DNA of 64,000 bases from Zygnema cylindricum (Eukaryota; Streptophyta; Zygnematophyceae; Zygnematales; Zygnemataceae): the NCBI GenBank assembly GCA_037447655.1, contig JBBHKE010002830.1:229832-293831 (forward strand), given 5' to 3'. Below, one piece after another: positions 37,533-49,690 of the stretch. The notes under the pieces were generated by a model. The model was not told the origin of the DNA. It did no database searches and saw only the letters and a program-made list of their open reading frames with translations. The stretch's first letter is position 1, and each line of letters begins with the position of its first letter. The position numbers and the translations under genes were made by a program.

Positions 37533-37637
37533 ATTCTCGTGGTCAATATGTCTGAGAAGCTTCATTTCCCTCAAGGTGCATTTCACATCCATCCTGCTGT
37601 CGAGCCCATTTGGGATTTTCTTTACCGCTACCTCCGC
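37533..37637 (-). pseudogene. Orphan exon of a plant-type MAP kinase
   Basis: Minus-strand exon of 35 codons between acceptor ATTCAG and donor GTGAGC. The translation runs from [11 protein letters not shown] to LLRHIDHEN, the part of MAPKs carrying the VAVKK ATP-binding lysine and the helix-C glutamate in LREMKLL. It is intact, phase 0 at both ends. I found no glycine-loop exon upstream (37.65-40.3 kb) and no catalytic-loop exon downstream, so it is either a stranded gene fragment or one exon of a gene with very long introns. Confidence 0.7.
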
Positions 37638-38248
37638 CTGAATTTCTTGATTGATGGTTGAACCGTGATATAAAATGCAACACACAAAAGAGAATTTATA
37701 CGAATAACGACAAGAGAGAATGTTTAGAATAACGACAAAAGCGAGGTATTAGAATGGTCAATACTAGCTTCTACACCCCATACCACATCAGTTTAACATT
37801 TAACAATTATAAAAACTGTCATTGACAACAAATAATAATTGATTGGAAATAAATCATCCCTACAACTGTCACTAGGAATCTTTTAACTCATAGAAGATAA
37901 GGACATGTACAAGATTACTGGCAACATGGCAGGAAATCAGGGTCATCGGACGGAAAAAAGTACTTTACAAAATCATTCAGTTTTTTGTACGAATACTTTA
38001 ATTACTGTGCAACTAACACCGGATTCAGGGCTGAGACAATTTCCCTATTAGGAAACAAAACTGATCTTCACAAAAGGAAATGAAAGTTTAGATTCTTAGA
38101 AACAATCCTCGTTAATGCCTCAAGTGGAACTTAACCCATTTGTCACTCTCGAGGTGACAATCTGTGCATGACATCGGGTTATTGTATAGCTTTAATTTCA
38201 CGAAGTAAAGAAGCAATACAAATTGAAACAGACTCCAGAATAGAAAGA

Positions 38249-38828
38249 TAAAAGAAACGCTTACCCTCTTAGAAGGTCCTCCCTGAGGACAATCTCTCTC
38301 TCATCAAATGTCCCCATTGGCCACGTAGATGGCAAGCTTTTTCTTCCACGCCACCGCTATTCCGAATATCCACTAGCACACCGAGAATTTCTTTTAGATT
38401 TAAGAATTATACAGAGCGTGAGATTTGTTCGTCTTATTAATTGTAGTTTACATACTACTCAACGTGGATGATTTTGAACCGTCTAACAAATTAGCACTAA
38501 GAAAAAACCAGCAGTACTATTCACACTATTTTATGATGTGTCCAAAAAAAAAGACATGCACTGAAGTAGTGTTATTCACGCTAATAGCGATTCACAGTGT
38601 AGTATCCACTGAATTAAAATTGAACATAATCAAACATCATTACATCACATACTCAAATAGGAGTAGTGATCCTACTTAAGCTAGAGATGACAAAGCTATA
38701 GATGTCCGAGAATACAGACCTTCCAGTTGTCCTAATTAAGTTATAATCAGGCGTATTCATTCAAAATTCAGTCCATCCGTCCAGGATGGATAAAAAAAGA
38801 CATCACATGTCAGGCGGAAAGACTAGAG
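38249..38828. repeat. Duplicated 0.6-kb segment, copy 2
   Basis: Direct repeat of 36383-36994. It includes CGCTAATAGCGATTCACAGTGTAG, matching a terminus of the small inverted-repeat family, at 38579-38602; copy 1 has the same end mutated (36720-36742). The two copies enclose the orphan MAP kinase exon and the GATC minisatellite. Confidence 0.8.
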
Positions 38829-39860
38829 GGAGGATGGCCCATTTAAACAATTTCAAAATTTTGATTGCAAGATAACTCCCAGAAAATAGCTGTCTTACCC
38901 CGGTTGGACCGTCACGTCACGCTTGATATGGCCAGCATTACGTGACAAGGTTTTGCTGCAAAGTTTTCAGGCATGTGCACCACTATTAGCTTGAACATGA
39001 GATAAACAAACAAACAAATAACAGAAAACAATAAACAATGAATAAAACAAAAATCAGAAAACTCGACAAATGCTTAATACACTGGAGCACCAAACTTAGC
39101 TCATGAGTAGAAATACACTCACACTGCACTTTGACGCTAAGAGCATCATTAAGGAGACAATGTAATTGTCGTCTCCATCAACAAATACATACAGAATAGA
39201 TCAAAATAGATACTTCAGCGGGTTCCAGATCTTCATGTTGAAAAAATCAAAATAGATTCTTCAGTTTGTTCAACTGTTGAATGAGATGCATGAAGAAATT
39301 TGAGAGACGACATAACTGTTACCATAACTGCAAATGTATGGAAAATCAGACTAGGTTCTACAACAGGTTATAAAATTTAGGTACGTGAACTAACCTGGTT
39401 TGTATCAACTGTTTTAGCGTGAAGAACGCTCATTACACTGTACACATAATTGAACTATATCTACACGTGCAATTGCCGTCGATACATGCCATTCGCCGCA
39501 TTATTCGTCCAAAAAGAGTAAGAAATTTGAAATGTTTTCTGTACAATTACTGCAATCACTGTCCGATAATGCCAGCAATCACATATGTGTAGTTATTCGC
39601 AAACTTTACAGAACACACAACTGACCACAAACAACCTCGAACAAGGAAGGTTAGCTAAAGGCGTGCATACCAGTGAAGAGCAACCGCGTTTCAAATGTCC
39701 ATACTGGCCTCAATTGGGACAGGCTCTTGACACAATTTCATGAGAAAGACTTGTCTGGAAAAAACAAAGAAACAGATAAAGGAAACCGATGAGTATTTCC
39801 GGAGGCAATGAGTACCTGTGTTGCGACAGACAGAGACTGACAGAAGTAGCTCAGAGTCCA
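38829..39860. other. Gene-poor AT-rich region
   Basis: No exon could be supported on either strand. Confidence 0.35.
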
Positions 39861-39864
39861 GATT

Positions 39865-40315
39865 ATTATATTATATATTATATTATTCTGTTATTATATT
39901 ATGTATTATTAAAATATATATTATTGTATGATTACCTGATTATATGATTATACGATAATACGATTATATGATTATATTAATGTATGATTATATTAATATA
40001 TAATTATATGATTACATGAATATATGTTATATGATTATATGATTATATGATTGAATTGTTAAATGATTGAATTATTACATGATTGAATTATTACATAATT
40101 GAATTATTAAATGATTGAATTATTAAATGATAGAATTAATAAATTATTAGACAATTAGATAATTGGATAATTAGATAATTAGATAATTAGATAATTAGAT
40201 TATTAGATTATTAGAATATTAGTATTGTTACTATTATTAGTATTATTAGTATTATTAGTATTATTAGTATTATAAGTATTATTAATATTAGTATTATTAG
40301 TGCTCTTATGTATTA
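39865..40315. repeat. AT microsatellite cluster
   Basis: Successive blocks of TATATGAT, ATTGAATTATTA, AATTAGATAATTAG and TATTATTAGTAT. It directly abuts the 5' side of the helicase pseudogene exon. Confidence 0.85.
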
Positions 40316-40407
40316 AAAAAAAAGAGGAAGAGGAGAGGAGGAAGAGGGGAAATTCCTTTTCGATGGAGTAATTGCGTGAGTGGAACTAAGTAAGGTTTTA
40401 AGTGCAG

Positions 40408-41606
40408 GTCGGTTTGATGGTTATCGATGAAATCCATCTTTTGGGAGCCGATAGAGGGTCCCATTTTGGAAGTTATTGTTTCCCGTATGCGATACATCGC
40501 AGCTCAAACTGGGTGCCCGATTCGATTCGTTGGACTCTCAACAGCTTTAGCAAATGCAAGGTAAAAGAGGAGTTTAAATGTTTAGCTGTTCCCTTTACCA
40601 TAAGTTTTAGCCTTTGTCTCAAGCTTGAACTTAATTTCTAGTTCGTTTAAAAGGTCGGAGTACTAAAATAGATTTGTTTGGTAATTAAATTTGGATTGGT
40701 CTAGGTTAGTTGTTTCATGTATTCATGCGACCTTATGTCATATTGTTGAGTAATTTGGAGTATGCCCTTTTGGTTAATCCGGACGTTGCAGAATCTGAAT
40801 GTTTACGTCTTCTCCGTTTTTATTATTCACAATCAGTTCACAATCACAATCAGTTTTTTCTCCTCCTTATCTCCTGAAACTGACAGTTTTTTTCACATTC
40901 TCCCAAAAATTGTGTTTTTGATGCCAACAATTTGTAGTTATTGGTGTTACCTTGTCCTTTGAAAATGTACTTAAAGAACTTGGAAATGTGAAATTGGGTA
41001 GATCTATTTTTGAGACCGGGAATTGAAAAATGGATTTGAGAATTTGAGGGAATGAGGTTATAAACCGAGTAGAAATTTGACATTAAGTTCCTTTTCGATC
41101 AATCTTTTTGTGAATTCCACACTTGAATCGATCCTAGTTTTTGCAGAATGTCCATTTCCTCTTTCCTTCTTTTGTCTTCTTTTCTCTCTTTTTTGATCAG
41201 TTTTTCAACCGCTTTTCCTTTCCATCTGTAGTGTCCTATTTCTTTTCACTATCACAATGTTTAGCCTATCGTACGTCACCTGATTTGTATTTTGTATGAT
41301 GCAATTCTTTGACTTATTCTCTACTCTTCCCTGTTTTCTCTTTCTTCTGTCTGTTTCAAAAAACTTTTTATCATGCAGAGATCTTGGCGACTGGCTAGGA
41401 ATCGATAAAGTGGGTTTATACAATTTTAGACCGGTTCCTTTAGATATCCACATTCAAGGTTATCCGTGAAAGTTCTGTTGTCTCCGAATGAATGCGGTGA
41501 ATAAACCAACATATGCGGCAATTATCGCACATTTTCTAGTAAAACCGGTTCCATTTTCGTCTTTTCTCGAAGACAAACTCGTCTCACAGCTCTCGATCTA
41601 ATTCAG
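40408..41606 (+). pseudogene. Decayed fragment of a DExH14/ASCC3-type RNA helicase, two exons
   Basis: Exon 1 (40408-40560) encodes the second helicase cassette around the DEIH box ([13 protein letters not shown]). One extra base in the GGG at 40456-40458 shifts the frame; the shifted frame continues with [13 protein letters not shown] and [11 protein letters not shown]. Exon 2 (41379-41606) continues RDLGDWLGIDKVGLYNF, lacks four residues at the FRPSVRPVP position, has an in-frame TGA at 41467, and shifts frame again before RRQTRLTALDLIQ. Intron 40561-41378 keeps GT-AG signals, so it is not a processed copy. The family acts in ASC-1 type RNA unwinding. No further exons are recognised. Confidence 0.88.
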
Positions 41607-41869
41607 GTATGGAGGTAATAGGATAGAAGGAGAAGATATTGTAAAGGAATTATAAAAAGTATGGTTAAGTGAAAAAGCAAATTGATGGGAGTAATAAGTA
41701 CGGAATTAGGAGGAGAAGATATCGTATAAGGGTATGGGCGCTATAGGAGTATGGCAAATGGTAAGAGATTTGACGGGAAATACTTGGTTTGTTTCATAAT
41801 TCAATTTTTTATCGTTAATGGAAAAGCAATTTTTTATTGGTCGGAAGATTAACTAACCCTTTTTTTTAT

Positions 41870-43335
41870 CATCATTATCATCATCATCATCGTCATTATC
41901 ATCATCATGTGGTCTTGTCGTGTAGTCATGAGCGGTGATGTGGTCATGAGTGGCCGTGTCATCGTGAGAGGTCATGTGGTCATGAGTTGTTGTGTCGTTA
42001 TGTGGTCATGTGGTCACGAGTTGTCATCCTCATCGTTATGCATCATCATCATGCGTCATCTTGCATCATCATCGCTCATGATGATGTTATCTTGCATCAT
42101 CATGATTCATTATCATGTTCTTGCATCATCATCGTGCATCATTATCATCCATCATCATCGTGCATCAACGTCATCCATCATCATCGTGCACCAACATCAT
42201 CCATCATCATCGTGCATCATCATCATCCATCATCATCGTGCATCATCCTCATACATCCTTATGCATCCTCACGCATCATCGTGCATCATCTTGCATCATC
42301 TTGCGTCATCTTGCATCTTCAACATGCAGCAATATCATGTATTAACATCATGCATCACTATCATTCATCATCATCATGCATCATCGTCATGTGTAGTGAT
42401 CATGTGTCTTCATGCATCCTCATGCATCAATTTGCATCAACTTGCATCGTCATGCACCATCACCATGCATCGCCATCATGCATCTCAATCATGCTTTATC
42501 ACCATGCACCGTTGTCGTGCAGTATCATCATGCTCTTTCATTATGCACCATCGTCATGCATCATCACCATGCACCATCATGCATCACAATCATGCACCAT
42601 TATCGCGCACCGTCATGATTGCACCATCATAATGGACCGCCATCACTCACCATGATCGTGCACCGTCATCATCGCAATGCACCATCACCATACCCCACCA
42701 TCATGCACCATCATTATGTGCCATCATGCCTCAAAATCATGTACCATTATCATGCGCAGTAATCATGCACCATCACCATGTACCGTCAACATACACCGTC
42801 ATCATTGCACCATAATCGCGCACCATCATCATGCACCACTATCATGAATATCATGCATAATAACTATGCACTGTCATCATGTACTTAATCATGCTCTTTC
42901 ATTATGTATGCACCATGAACCTATATCATTATCATGCGTTATCATCATGCTTCAGTCATCATGAATATTAATGTATCCTCATGTATCTTCATGCATCATC
43001 TGTATGCATAAATGCATGATCCTCATGCGTCATCCTCACGTATCTTTTTTGAATCAATCAGCATCTTCATGCACAATCACCTTGCACGGTCCTCGTGTAC
43101 ATCATCATGCACCTCCAACATGCGCCATGATGCATCATTTCCATGCACCATCCTCATGCTCGTTCATTATGCATCAGTCCTAAACTATCATCATGCACCG
43201 TCATTGTGTACCATCATTATTGCACCGTCATAATGAACCGACTATGCATCATCATCCTGCACCATCACTATCATTATACACCGTCATATACATCATTGAC
43301 CATCGTTATGCACCATCATCATGCAACATTTGATC
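41870..43335. repeat. ATC/CATCATG satellite
   Basis: About 1.45 kb of imperfect (CAT)n sequence with 9-24-base units such as CATCATCATCGTG and CACCATCATGCA. It begins as simple TCATCA, and the unit drifts from CATCG to CACCATG along the array. Open frames rich in His, Ser and Ile are artefacts. Confidence 0.9.
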
Positions 43336-43374
43336 AACTTGTTGGAAACCAAAAGAACTTATGAAAAAACAGAC

Positions 43375-46300
43375 TAAAAAGCTAAAAAAAACGGTCTGAA
43401 AAAATAATATGAATAAACGGTTTCAAAAAAGGACTTAAATAACGGTCTTAAAAAACAGTCTAAAAAAACTGTCTGAAAAAACGGTGTGAAAAACGGTCTG
43501 CAAAACGGCTAAAAAAAACGGTCTGAAAAGTGATCTGTTAAAATTGGTCTGAAAAAACCCGCTGAAAAAACGGTCGAAAAAAAAGGTCCAACAAATAAGG
43601 TGCGGAAAAAAGTCAAAAAACGGTCTGAAGAAACGGTCTGGAAAAAACGGTTTGAAGAAATTGTCTTAAATAAGTGTCTTAAAAAACGGTGAAAAAACAA
43701 TGCAAAAAAAAACCGAGCTGAAAAAGTGGTCTTGGAAAAACTGTTTGAATACACGGTCGATAAAATGGTCAAAATAACGATCGAAAAAACGGTCTGCAAA
43801 AAAATGTCTGAAAAAAAGGTTTGGAAAAACGGTCGAAAAACCGGTTCAAAAAACATTCCAAAAACAGACTGAAATAGCGTTCGGAACAATAGAAAAAACG
43901 TTCTGAAAAAACAATCTTAAAAAGTCAAATAAACGGTCTGGAGCAATGGTCTGAAAAAACTGTCTGAAAAAAAAGGTGTGAAAAAAACGATTTGGAAAAA
44001 CAACATGAAAAAACTCTCTGAAAAACGGTCTAAAAAATGGACTGAAAAATTGGAAAAAAACAAATAAACAACTCTCTGAAAAACGGTGGAAAAGATGGTT
44101 TGAAATACGGTCTGGAAAAAAGCTCTGCAAAAACAATCTGATAAAACGAACTGAAAATACGGTCTTATTGGTCTGAAAAACAGTCGGAAAAAGGTCCAAA
44201 AAAACAATTTAAATGAGAAACCCTAAAAAAAAGCCATCAGAAAAGACGGTCTAAAAATCGGTCTGAAAAAATGGTCTAATGGTTTAGAAATAACGGACTG
44301 AAAAAACTGTTTGGGAAAAGGTATAAACAACGGTCTGAAAAATCGGTGCGAAAACGGTTAGAAATAGACATTCTGAGAAAACGGTTTGAAAATGAAAAAA
44401 GGTCTGATAAAAAATTGACTGAAAGAACGAACCGAAAAAAATATTGAAATAAGGGTATAAAAAACGGTCTAAAAAACGGTCAGAAAAATCGGTCTGGAAA
44501 ATCGGTCCAAAACAACGATCGAAAAAAAGGGTCTAAAATAACAGCCTGAAAAAGCAGCCTGAAAACACGATCTGGAAAATCGGACGAAGAAATTGACAAG
44601 AAACGGTCGAAAAACGATATAAAAAGGTGAAAAAACGGACAGAAAAACGCTCTAAAAACAGTAAGAAAAAACGGTCTGAAGAAACGGACTGGAAAACGGT
44701 CAAAATAATACGGGAAGAAAAAACGGTCTGAAAAAATGGTCCAACGGTTTAGAAAAAACGGACTGAAAAAACTGTTTGAAAAAAGGTATAAAAAACGGTA
44801 TGAAAAACCGTTTCCAAAAGGTCAGAAAAAACGGTCTGAAAAAACGGAACGAAAAAACGATTGAAAATAAGGGTCTAAAAAAACGGTCTAAAAAAGCAGC
44901 ATGAAAACACGATCTGGAAAAACGGACTAAGAAAAGGACAAAAAAACAGTCGAAAAACGATCTAAAAAAAGTGAAAAAACAAACAGAAAAACGGCCTCAA
45001 AAACACTAAGAAAAAACGGTCTGAAGTAACGGACTGAAAAATGACTGAAAAACGGTCAAAATAAAACTGTAAGGAAAAACGGTTGGAAAAAACAGTTTGA
45101 GAAAGGCGTTTTGAAAGACGATCGAAAAAACAGTAGAAAAATCGGCGTAAAAATCGGTGTAAAAAACGGTCTGAAAAACGGTTGAAAAAACGGTCTGAAA
45201 GAACGACTGAAAAAACAGTGGAAAGAAAGCGGTATGGGAAACCGATATGAAAAACGGTCTGAAAAAACGGTTTTAAAAGACGTTCTGAAAACGGTAGAAA
45301 ACTGGCGTAAAAAACGTTCTAAAAACGGTAAGAAAAAATGGTCTTAAAAAACAATTTGAAAATACGATAAAAAAAACGGTCGAAATTTCGGTGTTAAAAA
45401 CGGTTTGAAAATAACGACTGAAAAAACGGTGTAAAGAAAACAAAAAAAAGGGGGGCGACTTTATTAAAAAGTGCGATGGTAAACCATCTGAGTCCATGGG
45501 AACAAAAGGAAGTAGCATTGCTAAAACTAAAAAACCACATGACGGGGGAATAAACAAAAAGGAAAATCAAGGCAAAAACAACGGAAATACGAAAAGATGG
45601 CAGGGAAATCGAAAACACCCAAAAAAGCAAAACCCAACAAACAAAACATCAAAGGAAAAATCCGACATGTATAAAAAAAAAAAACCCCAACATAACTAAA
45701 AAACTACGGAAAGCAACCAAGTAATTCCCCGAAACCCGGAGGAGCACGAGGAGGGAGTTCCGGAACACATCGTCTTTCCATAAGTGCAGTAGACGATCGA
45801 AGTAAGATATAAGCCTGCAACCGTTGTAGGGCCACGGAAAAACGTTGCCGATAAAAAGAAGTAAGTACTGAAACAGAAGGGCTCCCAGGTCCCCGCCGCT
45901 TGAACGAGCGCCGACCACAAGCACGGAAGAACTGGTCCAAAGCCATACCTGAACAACCAAATATCTCGACCGCCACTGGAATGAAGCCAACCATAGCGTC
46001 GCGGCGGACATAATCACACTCCTTCCTCTTAGCCCCACTCCCACATGCCGAGCCGCTTGGTTAACGACTGTACTTGAGGTAGAGTAAAGAAAACCGTATG
46101 AGAAAACGGAATGAAACAGTTTCTGAAAAAAACGGTTTTAATAGACGATCTGAAAACGGTAGAGAATCAGCGTAAAAACGGTCTGAAAAACGGTAAGAAA
46201 CAAGGGTCTGGAAAAAAGGTCTTTAAAAACGGGTTTGAAAAGACAATTGAAAAAACGGTGGAAAGAAAACGATATGAGTTAACAGAATGAAAAATGGTCT

Positions 46301-47480
46301 GAAAAAACGGTTTTAAAAGACGATCTGAAAAACGCTAGAAAATGGGAGTAAGAAACGGTCTGAAAAACGGTAATGAAAAACGGTCGGAAAACGGTATCAA
46401 CGGTTTTACAAGACGATCAAAAAAATGGTAGAAGAATCGGCCTAAAAACCGGATTAAAAATGGTCTGAAATACGGTAATAATAAACGGTCTAACATAACG
46501 GTCAGAAAAGAAGAACGAAAAAACGGTCGAAAAATTGGTTATAAACACGGTCTGAAAAACGGTAAGAAAAAACAGTATGAGAAAACGGGCAAAAAAAAGA
46601 AAAAAAACGGTCTGAAAAAGCGGTAAAAAAATGATATAAATAACGGTGAAAAAGCGGTATTTGAAAAAGGTCTAAAAAACGGACTGAAAAATTGGACTGA
46701 AAAAACGAACTGAAAAAGGACTGAAAAACGGAAGAAAAAACGGTCTGAAAAAGCGGTAAAAAAATGATATAAAAAACGGTGAAAAAACGGTATTTGAAAA
46801 AGGTCTGAAAAACGGACTGAAAAATTGGACTGAAAAAACGAACTGAAAAAGGACTGAAAAACGGAAGAAAAAACGGTCTGAAATAACATACTGAAAAAAC
46901 GGTCCAACGGTGTAGAAAAAACGGACTGAAAAAACTGTTTGAAAAAAGGTATAAAAACGGTATGAGAAACGGTCTCCAAAAGGTCAGAAAAAACGGTCTG
47001 GAAAAACGGACTGAAAAAACGATTTGAAAAAAGGGTCTAAAAAAACGGTCTGAAAAAGCAGCCTGAAAAAATGATGTGGAAAAACGGACTAAGAAAAGGA
47101 TGAGAAACAATCGAAAAACGGTCTGAATGTACAATAGAACGACAGCCGGACAACGGTCCAAAATTGCTATTGGAAAAACAGACGGAAAAAGATTCTGGAA
47201 AAACGGTTAGCACAACCGCTCTGAAATAACGGACTGAAAAAATAATCGAAAAAACTGTCAGGCAAAATGGTAAAAAAAAGACGTTAAAAAAACAAACGGT
47301 GAAAAGAAAACACAGAAAAAACAGTCTAAGAAAAAAGACTAACAACGGTATGAAAAAACGACCTGCTCTGAACAACGGTCTTGGAAAACGGCTGGGAAAA
47401 ACAATGAAAAAATAGTTAGGAGAAAAACATTTGGAGAAAAATGGTACAAACGGCCTGAGAAACCAAAAGAACATCGATAC
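43375..47480. repeat. CGGTCTGAAAAAA satellite array (split by a retroelement)
   Basis: About 3.5 kb of short, length-variable units (11-16 bases) with consensus ACGGTCTGAAAAA and variants such as CGGACTGAAAAA, CGGTCGAAAAA and GGTATAAAAAAC. Blocks of ~130 bases recur, for example 46610-46735 versus 46736-46860, nearly identical. The array is interrupted at 45442-46083 by a truncated retroelement. Phe-rich minus-strand frames are not genes. Confidence 0.92.
45442..46083 (-). mobile_element. 5'-truncated retroelement copy inside the CGGTC satellite
   Basis: The minus strand encodes the C-terminal end of a protein related to the full-length element: FIPVAVEIFG, RGPGSP, FYRQRFSVALQR and LPPRAPP align with FVPFAAEIFG, RGPGSP, FYRQRVSVALQR and LPPRDPI of that copy. 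The coding remnant is at about 45704-46040, followed by the 3' UTR with a hairpin and AATAAAG. The 11-base sequence GTAAAGAAAAC is present on both sides (45431-45441 and 46084-46094). Divergence shows a different lineage of the same family. Confidence 0.82.
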
Positions 47481-47930
47481 CACAACACGAAAAACTTACA
47501 CCATTAACAATACCATACTTTTTCATTTTCATTGAAAAGCAAAAATACAAAAAAAAGTACAATGCCAACTAAGAAACTAAAAGAAAAGATTAAAAAAAAA
47601 CCTAAAACTTTTTAAACCACATATATGCTTAACTACCAAATATTTTTTAAACCCCCTTTTCAACATTCCTAGATAAACAATCACTTGTTCTTTTGTTCAC
47701 TTCAACATCATGATCCTAATCAAAAACTACCGTACTGCAAAAAAGTAAAAATTTACAACACTACATTCTCTATACCTCGTAATAACCCAAAAACAAACTC
47801 CTTTCTGCTTTGGAGTCCTAAACCAAATGGGTAAAAACTGGCTAAATAAAAAGTCTATCCTCCGAAAAAAAGGGGAAAACAACTAAAAACTGTGAAAAAA
47901 CAAAAAAATAAACAACTGCAAATGGCGTTT
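47481..47930. other. AT-rich stretch without recognised content
   Basis: A-rich sequence of about 450 bases between the satellite and the first palindromic repeat. Confidence 0.35.
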
Positions 47931-47934
47931 TTTT

Positions 47935-48215
47935 CAAAATTGCCATCAAAATGGGCATCTCCTCTAATCTTCAGAAACTTCCTTCGAAAATCCCTTCAAT
48001 TCGCACTCCTCGGACAAAAAAAAAAAAGAACAACACATTTGGTAAGAAAAGGGGAGAAAATCTAAAGAAAAAGAAAACGATTGAAAGTAAAGACAGGGAG
48101 ATGAAAAGAGCGACGAAACTAGTTTAGGGAGAAGGAGAGGGAGAGGTGAGAGAGGAAGAAGTGGCGGCCTCTTCCTCTGTAATTCCTCTCCCTCACCTTC
48201 ACCCTAAATCTTTGC
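47935..48215. repeat. Palindromic dispersed repeat, copy 1
   Basis: It contains CTCCTCGGAC, an A-rich stretch with TTGGTAAGAAAAGGGG, then GAGAGGAAGAAG-TGGCGG-CCTCTTCCTCT (loop 48162-48167) and TCACCTTCACCCTA. The arms are less perfect than in copies 2-4. Confidence 0.75.
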
Positions 48216-48659
48216 ATGAAAGAGAGAAAAAAAAACAAAAACAACACTAAAACATTTGGAGAGAGTAAAGGAGAGAAAGAGGGAGAGGGGGAAGGGGAGA
48301 GGGAGAGAGAGAGGGAAAGGGGGGAAAAGGAGAGAGAGAGAGAGAATGTGTACGACTACCGACCTTTTTCCTTCCATTTTTGCCCGGCTGCTCCTTTTGC
48401 TGAGACTCATGAACCCTGTCTTCAACAACTCATCCACAATCGTAAAGTTCCTTGGCAAACAATGTCTTCCCTGCACACAAGCAAGAACACTGATTGTAAG
48501 TTTATCACCGATAAATCAAACAATTATCAAAACACTAAAGAGACAGAAGAGCTTGAATGACGCTCTGAGCGTGAACTTTTCCGACAAATCACAATTGAGA
48601 CTATAGTAACTTCTTGACAATGAATTCTAACAAACTCGCAAAGATTTAAACCAAACTCC

Positions 48660-49040
48660 TCCCACCACCACTCTTTGGGAACGGACCTCGGGACCATCCA
48701 GCAGTCTCGCCACCTGTTTACCACCAGTCTTCACTTTGACCAATCACCTCCATTTGCGCTCCTCGGGCAAAAAACAAAAAACAACAACAAGACAGTTGGT
48801 AAGAAAAAAGAGGGGAGAACAAAAAAAATAGATAAAGATAGAATATAGAGACAGGGACTGGAATAGCAATGAAAATAATGCAAAATACTGCAGGGAGAAG
48901 GAGAGGGAGAGGGGTAAAGAGGAAGAGGTGGCGGCCTCTTCCTCTTTAGTTCCCTCTCCCTCACCTTCACCCTATCTACCAAAATCAAAGCGAAAAACAA
49001 AATGCAATAACATTCCCTAAAAAACCCAAAAACAAACTGC
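48660..49040. repeat. Palindromic dispersed repeat, copy 2
   Basis: Same order as the other copies: GGACC...CAGTCTCGCC, CTTCACTTTG, CTCCTCGGGC, TTGGTAAGAAAAAAGAGG, then a hairpin of TAAAGAGGAAGAGG, loop TGGCGG (48929-48934) and CCTCTTCCTCTTTA, then CACCTTCACCCTATCTACC. Confidence 0.85.
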
Positions 49041-49104
49041 AAAGAAAGATTGTACCTTATCTTACTTGCCTCCTCTGTTCCGCAGAAAGTCGTGTATTCG
49101 CCAC

Positions 49105-49690
49105 AAAAAGGCCGCCTCCTCCCACCACCACACCTGGGGAACGGACATCGGGACCAACCAACAGTCTCGCAACCGCCTGTTCTACACCTGTCTTCACTTT
49201 GGCCAATCGCCTCCATTAACGCTCCTCGGGCAAAAAACAAAAAACAACAACAAGACAATTGGTAAGAAAAAAGAGGGGAGAACAAAAAAAATAGATAAAG
49301 ATAGAATATACAGACAGGGACTGGAATAGCAATGAAAATGCTGCAAGGAGAAGGAGAGGGAGAGGGATAAAGAGGAAGAGGTGGCGGCCTCTTCCTCTTT
49401 AGTTCCCTCTCCCTCACCTTCACCCTATCTACCAAAAACAAAGCGAAAGCCAAAATGCAATAACATCATTCCATAAAAAACCCAAAAACAAACTGCAAAA
49501 AAAAACTGTACCTTGCGGTTAGATTGTCGGCGGACATTACTAAACAAGGAGAGTCGTAAGGTCAATTGTCAGGATGACTCTGTGACCAAGCCTCTCCATT
49601 CCCACCAAAAGACTTAATTCCCTGCATCAACCCGAAAAAGCATCAGATTAGTAATCCCCAAGAACCCTAAAAAATAAAAATAAAACCATA
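49105..49690. repeat. Palindromic dispersed repeat, copy 3 with 3' extension
   Basis: Hairpin loop TGGCGG at 49382-49387. The part after ACTGTACCTT (from about 49505) is shared with copy 4, including GGAGAGTCGTAAGGTC and GACCAAGCCTCTCCATTCCC. So at least 470 bases were duplicated between copies 3 and 4. Confidence 0.85.

Noticed and set aside
36383-38828. LTR retrotransposon with 0.6-kb LTRs
   Set aside because: Direct repeats lack TG...CA ends, primer-binding site and polypurine tract, and no gag/pol coding lies between them.
41907-42655. His/Ser/Ile-rich frames of over 200 codons
   Set aside because: Translation of the CATCATG satellite in overlapping frames; no protein-like composition.
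43375-47480. Possible CRISPR-like array
   Set aside because: Units are 11-16 bases and contiguous with no unique spacers, in a eukaryotic context.
43509-47483. Phe/Ser-rich minus-strand frames of 90-220 codons
   Set aside because: Translation of the CGGTCTGAAAAA satellite; the same periodic peptide appears in several frames.
48731-49453. 240-codon minus-strand frame
   Set aside because: It is a read-through of two copies of the palindromic repeat, with the same peptide repeated; not a gene.
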